A DNA stretch of 64,000 nt. Source: JAODBJ01 sp963782465 (lineage in GTDB: Bacteria; Actinomycetota; Acidimicrobiia; IMCC26256; PALSA-610). The translations under genes and the position numbers were made by a program. The DNA lies in contig CAWAJR010000005.1 of the NCBI GenBank assembly GCA_963782465.1, forward strand, positions 620,001 through 684,000, in the 5' to 3' direction. This document shows, one piece after another, positions 54,842 through 63,562 of this stretch. A model generated the notes under the pieces. That model worked only from the letters and a program-made list of their open reading frames with translations, was not told where the DNA came from and did not search any database. Within the stretch, counting starts at the first letter, position 1. Every line of letters begins with the position of its first letter.

Positions 54842-56362
54842 GTGAGCAGCCGCGCCACACGCCGCAATCGCCGGTGGGCGGCCCCGACCACGGCCACCAC
54901 CGCGGTCGGCGAACTCGTGCGTTCGGAGCGGTGGGAAGAAGCCGAACCCGCGCTCCGGCAGGCGCTGGCCGACACCCCCGACGACGCGGGTGCATGCCTC
55001 GGCCTCTCACTGGTCCTTTCGAAACTGGGCCGCTTCGACGAGTCGGCCGCCCTCGCCCAGCAGCTGACCGCTCGCGAGCCGGGCAACGGTCACGCCTTCA
55101 TGCTGCGGGGCGTCGCGCTGACCAACGTGGGCCGCTACAACAGCGCGCTCGGGGCGCTGAAACGGGCACTGGCGCTCGGTACCGACACCTGCGAAGTGCA
55201 CGATGCCATGGGCACCGCGTACTACTGGCTCGGCGACCTCGACCAGGCCGTCACCCACCTGCGCCGGGCCGCGCAACTGGCGCCCGACGAGCCCGCGGTG
55301 CAATCGCACCTTGCCGTCGCGCTGTCGGCCGCCGGCAACGACGCCGAGGCGCGCGCGGCGCACGATCGCGCCTGCCTCCTCGCACCCGGCGACCCGCTCG
55401 TGCGCGTCAACCGCGCGCTCACGATGCTCGCCGACGGCGACCTCGAATCCGGCTGGGCCGAGTACGACGAAGGTCTCGCGCCGGAAGGGCGAGGCGAACG
55501 CCGCCACCGCGACATCGCGGAATGGAAGGGTGAGCCGCTCCACGCCACCCGCCTGCTCGTGTACTTCGAGCAAGGGCTGGGCGACGAGTTGATCTTCGGT
55601 TCTTGCTACCCGGACCTCACGGCCGAGGCCGCCCACCTCGTCGTCGAATGCCGGCCGCGGCTCGTCTCGCTCTTCGCGCGTTCGTTCCCAACCAGCACCG
55701 TGCGGGCCATCGACGCCCGGGCACCGCTCCCGCCCGTCGACGCCGCGGTCGCGTCCGGCAGCGTGCCGCGCTACCGGCGCCGCGCGCACGCCGACTTCCC
55801 GTCGAAGCCGGGCTACCTCGCCGCCGACCCGGCACGTGTCGCGCACTGGAAAGGCTGGCTGGCGACGTTGCCGGGCGTCCCGGTGGGCGTCTCGTGGCGG
55901 AGCGGGTTGGTCACCGGCACCCGGCGCCACGCGTACCCGCCGCTCGAGGAATGGGGCCCGGTCTTTTCCGGCCCGGGAACGACGTTCGTGTGCCTCCAGT
56001 ACGACGACTCCGTTGCCGACCGTGCCCTGGTCGAGCGGCGGTACGGCACCAAGATCGTCGTGCCCCCTCGCCTCGACCTGCGCAACGACCTCGACGGCGT
56101 CGCGGCGCTGGCCGCCGCGCTCGGCGTCGTCGTGTCGGTCGACAACGCGGTCGCCGCGATCGCAGGCTCGATCGGCGCCCGCACCTTGCTGCTCACACCG
56201 TCGCACACGTTCACCGCGCTCGGCACCGACCACTGGCCGTGGTTGCCGGCGGTGGAGACGTTCGAGCGCCACTTCGCCGACGACTGGCAGCCCGCGATGC
56301 GGGCGGTGGCGGCCGAGGTCGAGTCGCTCAGCGCGCCAGTGGGTCCCAGAGACTCGTCTTGA
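54842..56362 (+). CDS. TPR protein with GT-B (heptosyltransferase-like) C-terminal domain
   Basis: 506 residues from GTG 54842, preceded by GGGGAGG; an ATG at 54770 is in frame but lacks a site. Residues about 25-220 hold five or six TPRs (PDDAGACLGLSLVLSKLGRF, GNGHAFMLRGVALTNVGRYN, VHDAMGTAYYWLGDLDQAVT). The C-terminal part resembles the ADP-heptose:LPS heptosyltransferase fold joined to TPRs (LVYFEQGLGDELIFGSCYPD, GVSWRSGLVTGTRRHAYPPL, VVSVDNAVAAIAGSIGARTL). This architecture is shared with FlmG, the Caulobacter flagellin glycosyltransferase, among others. Its end overlaps the amidotransferase gene by 35 bp, tail to tail. Confidence 0.75.
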   Translation: MSSRATRRNRRWAAPTTATTAVGELVRSERWEEAEPALRQALADTPDDAGACLGLSLVLSKLGRFDESAALAQQLTAREPGNGHAFMLRGVALTNVGRYNSALGALKRALALGTDTCEVHDAMGTAYYWLGDLDQAVTHLRRAAQLAPDEPAVQSHLAVALSAAGNDAEARAAHDRACLLAPGDPLVRVNRALTMLADGDLESGWAEYDEGLAPEGRGERRHRDIAEWKGEPLHATRLLVYFEQGLGDELIFGSCYPDLTAEAAHLVVECRPRLVSLFARSFPTSTVRAIDARAPLPPVDAAVASGSVPRYRRRAHADFPSKPGYLAADPARVAHWKGWLATLPGVPVGVSWRSGLVTGTRRHAYPPLEEWGPVFSGPGTTFVCLQYDDSVADRALVERRYGTKIVVPPRLDLRNDLDGVAALAAALGVVVSVDNAVAAIAGSIGARTLLLTPSHTFTALGTDHWPWLPAVETFERHFADDWQPAMRAVAAEVESLSAPVGPRDSS

Positions 56363-57545
56363 CCCACTGACCGTTCGACCCGCGCGCCCAGACGCGCGGG
56401 TCGCGGAAACCGTCGGCGACACGATCGAACTCGGTCGCGGTCATCCCGACGTAGTCGAGCCAGCGCACGAGGTCGCGCGGCCGCACGTGATCGTAGGTAC
56501 GGACCATCTCGACGCCTTGCTCGCGCGTCATGTGCCCGGCCCGGATGTCTTTGCTCGCGTGGTCGGTGGCCCGGCCGTACCCGAACTTCACGTACTTCAG
56601 GTAGTCGTGCACCCCGTTCTCGTGCATGTCGTCGAGGTTCGACATCCGGCGGTACGTACGGTCGAACGGTTCGGGCGCGTCCTCCCAGCCGTACAGGTCC
56701 TGCATGAGCGGGCCGTGCACGTTCGCGTCCCACCCGAGATAGTTCGAGAGGTAGATACCGCGTGTCCCGACGTCGTCGATCTCGTCGTCGCTCGGGTAGC
56801 GCGCCCACAGCAGATCGCGCTCTCTGATACCGAGCTCGTCGTCGACCATGTCGTACCAGTCGTACCCGCGCAGCGCGTGTTCGAGGCGGGTCTTCGCGGT
56901 GAACTCGGGGTAGTCGGCATGGCTGAACATGCCGCCGAGTTCCATGAAGCCGTGCTCGCCCCACACGATGAGCGGCACGCGGTACCGCACCGATACCTGG
57001 ATCGGCACCGTGAAGATTCCGCAGTGCGCATGCCAGTTCATGTCGCCCATCTTGTAGAAGCACAGGCGGTTCATCTTGCGCAGCAGGTCGACCCCCGGGC
57101 GCACCACGACGTGATCGCAGTCGAAGACCTCGCGCATGCGGTCGAGGTTCCGTTGACCGGCCGGCGTGTAGTTGTTGCCGTGGTAGGTGACGAGCAGCGG
57201 CTTCAGCCCGAACATCTTCGTCACGACGTGCGCCTGCCAGTAGCTGTCCTTGCCGCCCGACACACCGATGATGCAGTCGTAGTTCGAACCGTCGGTGCGG
57301 TAGCCCTCGAGCAGTTCACCGAGCTCTTCGCGCCGGCGGTCCCAGTCGATGTCGTGCTTCTGCGCGGCGACCCGGCAACCGCTGCACAGGCCCGACTCGT
57401 CGTAGGTGAGCGGGGTGGGCGAAACGGCGGGCATGACGCAACGCCGGCAGTACGACATCGGCGGCGCGCCGGCCGGGCCCTGCAGCATCCCGGCGGCCGC
57501 GGCCACGGGCGCGCCTACCGGCGCCGCTGCCGGTCGCGCCGTCAT
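56328..57545 (-). CDS. N-acetyl sugar amidotransferase (WbpG/PseA-like)
   Basis: 405 residues from ATG 57545, overlapping the HisF2 stop (ATGA). A Pro/Ala-rich start is followed by the family's zinc site (YCRRCVMPAVSPTPLTYDES, CSGC) and the PP-loop ATPase motif GVSGGKDSYWQAHVV, then GDMNWHAHCGIFTVPIQVSV and EHGFMELGG. This family adds an amidino (acetamidino) group to N-acetyl sugars, using ammonia from partner HisH2/HisF2 proteins encoded directly upstream. Substrates in known cases are 2,3-diacetamido mannuronate (O antigen) or pseudaminic and legionaminic acid (flagellin). Confidence 0.88.
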   Translation of the reverse strand: MTARPAAAPVGAPVAAAAGMLQGPAGAPPMSYCRRCVMPAVSPTPLTYDESGLCSGCRVAAQKHDIDWDRRREELGELLEGYRTDGSNYDCIIGVSGGKDSYWQAHVVTKMFGLKPLLVTYHGNNYTPAGQRNLDRMREVFDCDHVVVRPGVDLLRKMNRLCFYKMGDMNWHAHCGIFTVPIQVSVRYRVPLIVWGEHGFMELGGMFSHADYPEFTAKTRLEHALRGYDWYDMVDDELGIRERDLLWARYPSDDEIDDVGTRGIYLSNYLGWDANVHGPLMQDLYGWEDAPEPFDRTYRRMSNLDDMHENGVHDYLKYVKFGYGRATDHASKDIRAGHMTREQGVEMVRTYDHVRPRDLVRWLDYVGMTATEFDRVADGFRDPRVWARGSNGQWVKTSLWDPLAR

Positions 57546-58330
57546 GTCCTCACCTCCACACCTGCCCGCGCCAGCGCGCGCTTGGCGTTGCGGTCGCTCA
57601 GCTCCTTGAAGTGGAAGATGTTCGCGGCCGACACGGCCGACGCGCCCGCCGCGACCGCCTTGGCGAAATGCTCGTAGGTGCCGACGCCGCCGAGCGCGAC
57701 CACCGGGATGTCGACCGCCGCGCTCACCTGCGCCACGAGATCGACGTCGTAGCCGGTGCCGGTCCCGTCGCGATCGATCGATTGCAGGAGGATCTCGCCC
57801 GCGCCGAGCCGTTCCACCTGTTGCGCCCACGCGACCGGGTCGTGACCCGTTGCGCGCCGGCCACGGTCGACGAACACTTCGAGCCGGTCATCGTCGTGAC
57901 GCACGACGTCGATGCCCACCACGATCGCCTGGCTGCCGAACCGGCGCGCACCGGTGGTCACGAGTTCGGGCGTGTCGAATGCCGCGGTGTTCACCGCGAT
58001 CTTGTCGGCCCCGCTCGAGAAGCGCAGTCGCATGTCGTCGACCGTGCGGATCCCGCCGCCGAAGGTCAGCGGCATGAAACACGTTCGCGACAGGTGTTCC
58101 AAGATCTCGATCGGCGTGTGCAGGTTGCCGACCTTGTGGTCGTCGCGACCGACGTCGTAGGTGTCGTCGCGGCTGATGTCGAGGTACACGAGTTCGTCGA
58201 CCGCCCACTCGTTGAACCGCGCGACCTCCTGGAGCGGGTAGCCGATCACCTGGTGTTCCGAGAACGTTTCGCTGCGCACCAGCCGGCCGTTCATCAACAG
58301 CAGGCACGGCACCAGCCGCACCTTCAACAT
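57542..58330 (-). CDS. HisF-like ammonia-using partner of sugar amidotransferase (HisF2)
   Basis: 262 residues. The HisF barrel is complete (GIDVVRHDD, GAGEILLQSIDRDGTGTGYD, VALGGVGTYEHFAKAV). The catalytic Asp near residue 11 (CLDV in true HisF) is replaced: the start reads MLKVRLVPCLLLMNGRLVRS, as in HisF2/WbpI-type paralogues beside WbpG. It should therefore channel ammonia from HisH to the amidotransferase rather than make imidazole glycerol phosphate. It overlaps hisH2 (7 bp) and wbpG (4 bp). Confidence 0.87.
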   Translation of the reverse strand: MLKVRLVPCLLLMNGRLVRSETFSEHQVIGYPLQEVARFNEWAVDELVYLDISRDDTYDVGRDDHKVGNLHTPIEILEHLSRTCFMPLTFGGGIRTVDDMRLRFSSGADKIAVNTAAFDTPELVTTGARRFGSQAIVVGIDVVRHDDDRLEVFVDRGRRATGHDPVAWAQQVERLGAGEILLQSIDRDGTGTGYDVDLVAQVSAAVDIPVVALGGVGTYEHFAKAVAAGASAVSAANIFHFKELSDRNAKRALARAGVEVRT

Positions 58331-58941
58331 GATGCGATCGCCGCGAAGGCGCGCAGCACGCCCAGACCTGCGCGGTGGCTCTTCTCCGGGTGGAACTGCA
58401 CCCCGAACACGTTGCCCCGTTGCACGACCGCCGCGAAACGCCGGCCGTGCTCGGTCGATGCGACCGCGTCGGGCGTGTCGTTCGCGAGCGCGTACGAGTG
58501 CACGAAGTAGAAGACGCCGCCGCGATCGTCGAGGAGCGGGCACGGCGCGTTCGTCTCGACGTCGTTCCAACCGATGTGCGGGACCCGTACGCCGTTGCCG
58601 TCGGGCAGCCGTTCGACGGTGCCTTTCACCCAGCCGAGACCGGGGCGTTCGCCGTGCTCGGTACCCCACGCCGCGAGCAGTTGCATCCCGAGGCAGATTC
58701 CGAGGAAGGGCACGCCGCGGCCGAGCACGGCATCTTCGAGCGCCGGCACCCAGCCGCCGGCTTCGAGGGCGGCCATGCCGTCGCCGAACGCGCCGACCCC
58801 GGGGAGAACGACGTGGGTCGCGGGCACGAGGCCGCGCGGCGAGGTGGCGACGTCGACCGCATACCCGAGCGCGCCGAACGCGTTCTCGATCGATCGGATG
58901 TTGCCCATTCCGGCATCGACGATGACGACAGCCGTTTCCAC
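58324..58941 (-). CDS. HisH-like glutamine amidotransferase (HisH2)
   Basis: 205 residues from GTG 58941, with GGAAGAGG upstream. The class I glutaminase triad is intact: Cys83 in GICLGMQLL, His184 and Glu186 in FHPEK. The start VIVDAGMGNIRSIENAFGAL and VLPGVGAFGDGM are HisH-typical. It releases ammonia from glutamine for HisF2/WbpG. No other histidine gene is near, supporting the sugar-pathway role. It lies 56 bp after the GAF gene on the same strand. Confidence 0.88.
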   Translation of the reverse strand: METAVVIVDAGMGNIRSIENAFGALGYAVDVATSPRGLVPATHVVLPGVGAFGDGMAALEAGGWVPALEDAVLGRGVPFLGICLGMQLLAAWGTEHGERPGLGWVKGTVERLPDGNGVRVPHIGWNDVETNAPCPLLDDRGGVFYFVHSYALANDTPDAVASTEHGRRFAAVVQRGNVFGVQFHPEKSHRAGLGVLRAFAAIASC

Positions 58942-58997
58942 CCTCTTCCAATCGGCCGCGACGCCATCGACCGTAGGACGGACGAACGGTGTGAAGC

Positions 58998-60383
58998 TCA
59001 GGTTCCGCCCATATCGAGCCGGAGCGCCGTCTCGACGACGAGGCGGAAACGCCCGCGGCCGGTGCGTTCGATGCGGATCGGCGCGTCGCGCTCGTCGAGC
59101 CGCCGCTTGAGCAGGATCAGGCGGCTGTCGAGATTGTCGCGGAAGTCGGGCAGTTCGAGTGCCGGGTCGAGGCGCACCTCGCGGTTCGTGAACGTGTCGC
59201 GCCCCTCGCGGGTGTAGTGGCCGAGCAGCGACCACAGCACGCGCCCGGCCACGCCCTTGATGAGGTAGTCGCCGTCGAGGAAGGTGCTGCCGTCGACGGT
59301 GAAGAACCGCACATGGGTGACCGGCGTCGCCGCGTCGGAAGCGACCTCCCGGCGACGCGTCTCGGTCGAGCCGCCGTCGTCGACGCTCTCCCGCGCCCGT
59401 TCCGCCTCGACGGCGTTGGCCACCACCGACGCGACGACCGCCAACGTCGCTTCGTCGTCGACGGTGAACGCGACCGGTTCCAGGCTCTCGACCACGAGCA
59501 CCCCCACCAGTTGGCCGAGCGAGAGGGCCGGCACCGCGACGCGACTCTGCGCGTGCGGGAGGCCGGGCACCGGGATGTCGCGACCCGGTTCGATCGCGTC
59601 GTGCGTTTCGTACGAGCGGCGCACCGTTTTCGAGTACTTCGCCATCTGGCGGAGGTTGCCGACGCGTATCGGCGTCGCCCGAGCGGCAGCCATGCCGACG
59701 ATGCCCTCTCCGACGACGACCTCCGACCCCACCCCTTCGGCGCGGTAGCCGCGGCTCGCGATCGTGTACAGCCGCGTCCCGGCTTCGTCGAGCAGCAGCA
59801 GCGACGAATACTGGTAGCCGAGCACCTCGGCGACCGCGTCGACGGTCGTGCCGACGATGGCGTCGAGGTCGGTGCAACGGCTGAGCCGGGCCGTCACCTC
59901 GGCGAGACGATCGGCGCCGGGCGGCGTGCGCTCCGGTAGCTCCCGGGCCGGCGAAGCGCCTTCGAGGTCGCGCCCGCCGAGGACCCGGTCGATGCGCACC
60001 ACGCGGTACAGGTCGGCGGCGCGCAACTTGAAGACCTCTTCCATGCCCTGCATCGCGGCGACCGCGTCGACATCGGTCCGCAGACGATCGAAGACCTGCC
60101 CGCGCCGCTCGGTGCGCTCGTACACGACGGTGAGCCGGAACTGTTCGTAGGTGACCGGGTCGATCACGAGCAGGCTGCCGCGTGGGTTCGCGGCCAGGTT
60201 GCGGGCCGTTTTGGAGAAGAACTGGTTCGACAGCGCGACGCGGGTGTCGTCGACCACCCGGATGCACGAGAGGTACGTGACGTTCGGGGTGCCGTCGGCG
60301 GCCGCGGTCGCGATCACCGCGGGCACGGCACCTTCGAAACAAAGTTCCAGGTCGCGCAGCGCGATCGTGTCGTCGGCGTTCAC
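58998..60383 (-). CDS. Flavin split-barrel / GAF / C-terminal regulatory protein
   Basis: 461 residues from GTG 60383, whose GTGA overlaps the upstream stop. Residues about 1-155 are a pyridoxamine-phosphate-oxidase-like split barrel (CFEGAVPAVIATAAADGTPN, VALSNQFFSKTARNLAANPR, LLVIDPVTYEQFRLTVVYER). A GAF domain follows (about 185-340, YQYSSLLLLDEAGTRLYTIA, GEGIVGMAAARATPIRVGNL). The C-terminal about 110 residues (FFTVDGSTFLDGDYLIKGVA, GRVLWSLLGHYTREGRDTFT, NLDSRLILLKRRLDERDAPI) look like a winged-helix regulatory module. A flavin- or redox-responsive regulator is plausible; the ligand is unknown. Confidence 0.75.
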   Translation of the reverse strand: MNADDTIALRDLELCFEGAVPAVIATAAADGTPNVTYLSCIRVVDDTRVALSNQFFSKTARNLAANPRGSLLVIDPVTYEQFRLTVVYERTERRGQVFDRLRTDVDAVAAMQGMEEVFKLRAADLYRVVRIDRVLGGRDLEGASPARELPERTPPGADRLAEVTARLSRCTDLDAIVGTTVDAVAEVLGYQYSSLLLLDEAGTRLYTIASRGYRAEGVGSEVVVGEGIVGMAAARATPIRVGNLRQMAKYSKTVRRSYETHDAIEPGRDIPVPGLPHAQSRVAVPALSLGQLVGVLVVESLEPVAFTVDDEATLAVVASVVANAVEAERARESVDDGGSTETRRREVASDAATPVTHVRFFTVDGSTFLDGDYLIKGVAGRVLWSLLGHYTREGRDTFTNREVRLDPALELPDFRDNLDSRLILLKRRLDERDAPIRIERTGRGRFRLVVETALRLDMGGT

Positions 60384-60863
60384 GCCTTCTCCTCGAGCGA
60401 CGAGCCGGCCCGCGGGCCGGGCGTCTGGTCGAACACGGCATCGACGGCGACGAGGCACGCCGCGTAGGCCGCAGGGGTGAGCCGTTCCAGCAGCGCGGGG
60501 TCGGTGCCGTCGGTTTCCAGGACCGCGTCGTAGAAGTCGTCGCAGAACGCCCGGCCGCTCCCCGTCGGCCGCGGTCGCCGGCTCCGTCCCCCGCGACCGG
60601 CCCTTGCACTGCATCGAGCGCAGCGTTCGGACATCGGCGCCGGTGATCGCGATCTGCGCGCCGGGTGCGAGGTTGGCGAGGGTCACCGCGTCGTTCGCGT
60701 CGAGCAGCAGGCGCACGTCGAACGTGTTGTCGGCGCGGGGCGTGGCATCGAGCACCGTCAAGCCCCAGCCGCGAGTCGCGAACGGTTCACCGTCGGGCAT
60801 CACGGTGCCGACGATGAGCGCACACCCCGACTCGAGGAACGCCACCGTTTCGGCGTCGAACAC
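60380..60863 (-). CDS. PNPOx-like flavin/F420 split-barrel protein, frame broken near 60553-60556
   Basis: GTG 60863 with GGAGGGG nine bases upstream. The barrel start is clear (FDAETVAFLESGCALIVGTV, PDGEPFATRGWGL, ANLAPGAQIAITGADVRTLR). At the GGCC at 60553-60556 the frame changes; the other frame gives FCDDFYDAVLETDGTDPALL, ERLTPAAYAACLVAVDAVFD and ends at 60380. Two missing bases (GGGCCC read as GGCC) would restore about 160 residues. It is the first gene of a minus-strand operon and is divergent from the hemerythrin-like gene. Confidence 0.75.
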
Positions 60864-60889
60864 GAGCGAACACCCCTCCGGCTCGTTCA

Positions 60890-60916
60890 GTAAGCATGTT
60901 CTTAGCATTCGCTTAC
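60890..60916. promoter_or_regulatory. Dyad in divergent promoter region
   Basis: GTAAGC (60890-60895) and GCTTAC (60911-60916) flank ATGTTCTTAGCATTC. The arms and the AT-rich centre stand out in the GC-rich 149-bp gap between divergent genes (60863 minus, 61013 plus). It is a candidate operator or promoter core for both, possibly bound by the GAF-domain regulator. Confidence 0.5.
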
Positions 60917-61012
60917 GCGTCTTTCAGGAGCGGCTGGCAGCCGGCTCCTTCACGATGGCTCCAACGACACCGGACCGCTCGACCGAGCGGCCCTGAGACG
61001 GGAGCAACCACC

Positions 61013-61723
61013 GTGACGACCATCGACCAGATCACCCGGCCGGCGCCGTTCGACGCCGTCGCCGTCGACCTGTACCGCGACATCCACAAAGGGATCCGAG
61101 CCGAACTCTTCGACCTCACCGGCCGGGCGGGCCGGACCGATGCCTCGGACCGCGCCGCGAAGGCCGCGGTGGCGGCGCACCTCGACCGGGTGGTCGGCGT
61201 GCTCGTCACCCACGCCGAGCACGAAGACTTCGGCGTGCAACCGGCGCTCGAAACCCACTTCCCGGCCTTCGCCGAACAGATCGCGTCGGAGCACGCGCAT
61301 CTCGAAGGCCGCCTGGAAGGGTTGCGTGAGCTGGCCGCCGAGGCAGTCGACGCCCCGCGCGACGACCGCCGCCAGACGATGCACCGGTGTTACATCGAGC
61401 TGGCGTCGTTCACCAGTGCCTACCTCGCCCACCAGGATGTCGAGGAGCGGGTCGTGATGCCCGCGCTCGACCGGGCGATCGGCGTGGAGGCCGTGCTCGA
61501 ACTGCACCGGGCGATCATCGCTTCGATCCCGCCGGCCCAGATGGCCGAGTCGCTCGCGTTCATGATCCCGGCGATGAACATCGACGACCGCCTCGAGCTG
61601 CTCGGCGGTATCCGGGCCGACGCTCCGGCCGAGGTGTTCGCCGGCATCTGGGGCCTCGTCGCCAGCGTCCTCGACCCCGCCGACCACACCGCCCTCGCGG
61701 CCCGGCTCGGCATCGCCGGCTGA
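61013..61723 (+). CDS. Hemerythrin HHE-domain-like protein
   Basis: 236 residues from GTG 61013 (GGGAG upstream). Helical residues about 15-145 carry the cation-binding histidine and glutamate pattern (LYRDIHKGIRAELFDLTGRA; LVTHAEHEDFGVQPALETHF; ASEHAHLEGRLEGL; YLAHQDVEERVVMPAL), matching HHE proteins that bind a di-iron centre and handle O2, NO or iron. The C-terminal helices (IPPAQMAESLAFMIPAMNID) are shared by the actinobacterial subgroup. It is divergent from the flavin-barrel genes. Confidence 0.85.
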   Translation: MTTIDQITRPAPFDAVAVDLYRDIHKGIRAELFDLTGRAGRTDASDRAAKAAVAAHLDRVVGVLVTHAEHEDFGVQPALETHFPAFAEQIASEHAHLEGRLEGLRELAAEAVDAPRDDRRQTMHRCYIELASFTSAYLAHQDVEERVVMPALDRAIGVEAVLELHRAIIASIPPAQMAESLAFMIPAMNIDDRLELLGGIRADAPAEVFAGIWGLVASVLDPADHTALAARLGIAG

Positions 61724-61727
61724 ACCG

Positions 61728-61919
61728 TCATGCGGGCAGGGTGCGGGCCGGTCGCAGCCAGGAGAGTGGGTGCGACCGGCCCGGGCGCGCCGGCGGAGCC
61801 GGCGACGGGTGCGACTCGGCGCGTGCCGAGCGGGCAACGCGGTGGCGGGCGGCGGCGCCGCGGAACTCGGTTTGCTGGTCACGCACCAGCCGTTGGGCAG
61901 TGAACAAGTGCAGGTACAC
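61728..61919 (-). CDS. Small basic protein, unknown
   Basis: 63 residues from GTG 61919, which has an excellent site (GGGAGG, five bases away). The sequence VYLHLFTAQRLVRDQQTEFR with AAARHRVARSARAE looks like an amphipathic helical peptide with a Pro/Arg-rich tail. It resembles short actinobacterial proteins seen near regulators. It fills most of the gap between the converging hemerythrin-like and dimethylformamidase-like genes. The function is unknown. Confidence 0.5.
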   Translation of the reverse strand: MYLHLFTAQRLVRDQQTEFRGAAARHRVARSARAESHPSPAPPARPGRSHPLSWLRPARTLPA

Positions 61920-62034
61920 GGTGGCCTCCCGGCGCCGGGGGTTGCTCGGCGCCACCACCATCAGACCGCTAAGACCCCCACTCGCACATCGGGCAGAACT
62001 CTTATCTTCGATGCCTCACCGTGGCCACCGGTGC

Positions 62035-63540
62035 TTACGGGCCCGCCAGGCGGTTGAGGATGTTGCGGGTCACCTGCTCGACGTGCGGGTCGTGCTCGCG
62101 TAAGCCGTAGGCCCAGTCGGTACAGCCGGTCGTGACGACGGTGCCACCCGCTCTCGAACGGTACGAACCGAGCATGGCGCGGCCGTGCGCGACGCGCTCA
62201 ACGGTTGCCGGTTCGGCATCGCCGAACACCCGGAGGGCGTTGAACTCGATCTCCGAGCGGTCGCCGGCGGGTACTGGTAACAGCGCGCTCTCCCGGTCGA
62301 ACCCCTGGGCCGGCGCGCTGGCGGCGATGACGAAACTCGCCGGCGTCCCGTCGCTCCCGGTCGGCACGGGGAGCCCGTCGACCGTCGCGAAGTCGCACCC
62401 GTCGCACTCGTAGCCGACAACCGTTCCGGTCGCGCCGAGCACGTCGCCGTAGGCCACGCCGGTACCGTCGAGCAGCCAGTGGTCGGGCCGGTGCACCGTG
62501 TACCCACCGGCACCATTGGGTGAGCGACGGCCGATGCGCGCGTAGCCCCCGCGCACGAAACTGACGCCGGTCAGCGCGTTCTCGGGCCGGCCGATCGCCC
62601 GGTCCGACCAGATCGACGTGAGCTCGGCTTCCCGCTCCGTGCCGTACACGGGGTCGCGCTCGATGCGCTGTTTGTACGCCACCATCACGGCGTCGGCATC
62701 GCCGCGGTCGCTCTCGAACCGCACCTGCCAGTAGCAGGTGTTCCCGGAGAGGAAAGCCACGTTCCCGCCCCGGGCGATGTACGCCTCGACCGTGTCGCGC
62801 ATCCCCGCGGTCCAGTACTCGTCATGGCCGACCGAGCACACCAGCGGGTAACGGTCGACCACATCGGGGTGGCGTTCGAGATCGAGGTTCGTGACCACGT
62901 CGACGCCCCAGCCTTCGTTCTCCGCCCACCCGACGAAGACGCGTTCCTGGTTCCACCACCCCGCGCAACCACAGACCAGCGAGAGTGCGTGATCTCGCAC
63001 ATGGTGCCGGTACGCGCGCAGGGTCGGGTCGGCCCCGTCGCGAGTAGGCGCCGCGAGGCGGTCGCCGGGCCCTGCGGGTCGATCGAGGAAGCCCCGCGCG
63101 AGAGGCCGGCGCGCCGACACGAGCGGCTCTCCGCTGTAGCAATTGCCCCCACCGAAGTCGTTGTACGCGTACCAGGTGTTCGTCGACAGCGCGAGCAGCA
63201 GCCGGTTCGTCGTTGCCGCGGCGGGCCGCACGACGACGAACGCCGACGTCGCGGCCGGGTCGCGCGCTTCTCCGACCACCGTCGCGACGATCTCGTAGTA
63301 GCCCGACGGCCAACCTTCGACCGCGACCGTCACGGTCACGGGCCAGTCGCAGCCGCGCGCGATCGTGTCACCGTCGAACGGGTGCTCTTCGCAGTCCAGC
63401 CGCGCCGCCTGCCACACGACAGTGCGCGCGCCACCGACCCGTGCCACCTCGATGTCGACCGGCCCGGTCGCCGAGACGTGGATCGTGAACCTGTCGCCGT
63501 CGGCGACCGATGGCGGCCACGCGTACGCCCAACTCGGCAT
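62035..63540 (-). CDS. N,N-dimethylformamidase beta-subunit-like protein
   Basis: 501 residues. After an Ig-like N-terminal part (FTIHVSATGPVDIEVARVGG) the catalytic-subunit-like domain follows (STNTWYAYNDFGGGNCYSGE, WAENEGWGVDVVTNLDLERH, VCSVGHDEYWTAGMRDTVEA, FLSGNTCYWQVRFE), matching the large-subunit domain of dimethylformamidase and its many relatives of unknown substrate. The small alpha subunit is not next to it. No signal peptide is seen. The true substrate is uncertain. Confidence 0.82.
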   Translation of the reverse strand: MPSWAYAWPPSVADGDRFTIHVSATGPVDIEVARVGGARTVVWQAARLDCEEHPFDGDTIARGCDWPVTVTVAVEGWPSGYYEIVATVVGEARDPAATSAFVVVRPAAATTNRLLLALSTNTWYAYNDFGGGNCYSGEPLVSARRPLARGFLDRPAGPGDRLAAPTRDGADPTLRAYRHHVRDHALSLVCGCAGWWNQERVFVGWAENEGWGVDVVTNLDLERHPDVVDRYPLVCSVGHDEYWTAGMRDTVEAYIARGGNVAFLSGNTCYWQVRFESDRGDADAVMVAYKQRIERDPVYGTEREAELTSIWSDRAIGRPENALTGVSFVRGGYARIGRRSPNGAGGYTVHRPDHWLLDGTGVAYGDVLGATGTVVGYECDGCDFATVDGLPVPTGSDGTPASFVIAASAPAQGFDRESALLPVPAGDRSEIEFNALRVFGDAEPATVERVAHGRAMLGSYRSRAGGTVVTTGCTDWAYGLREHDPHVEQVTRNILNRLAGP

Positions 63541-63562
63541 CGATGCACTCCTCGCCGCGAGA

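Noticed and set aside
57542..58941. HisF and HisH as histidine biosynthesis genes
   Set aside because: The HisF catalytic Asp near residue 11 is replaced and the genes overlap wbpG; no other his genes are present. They fit the sugar amidotransferase role better.
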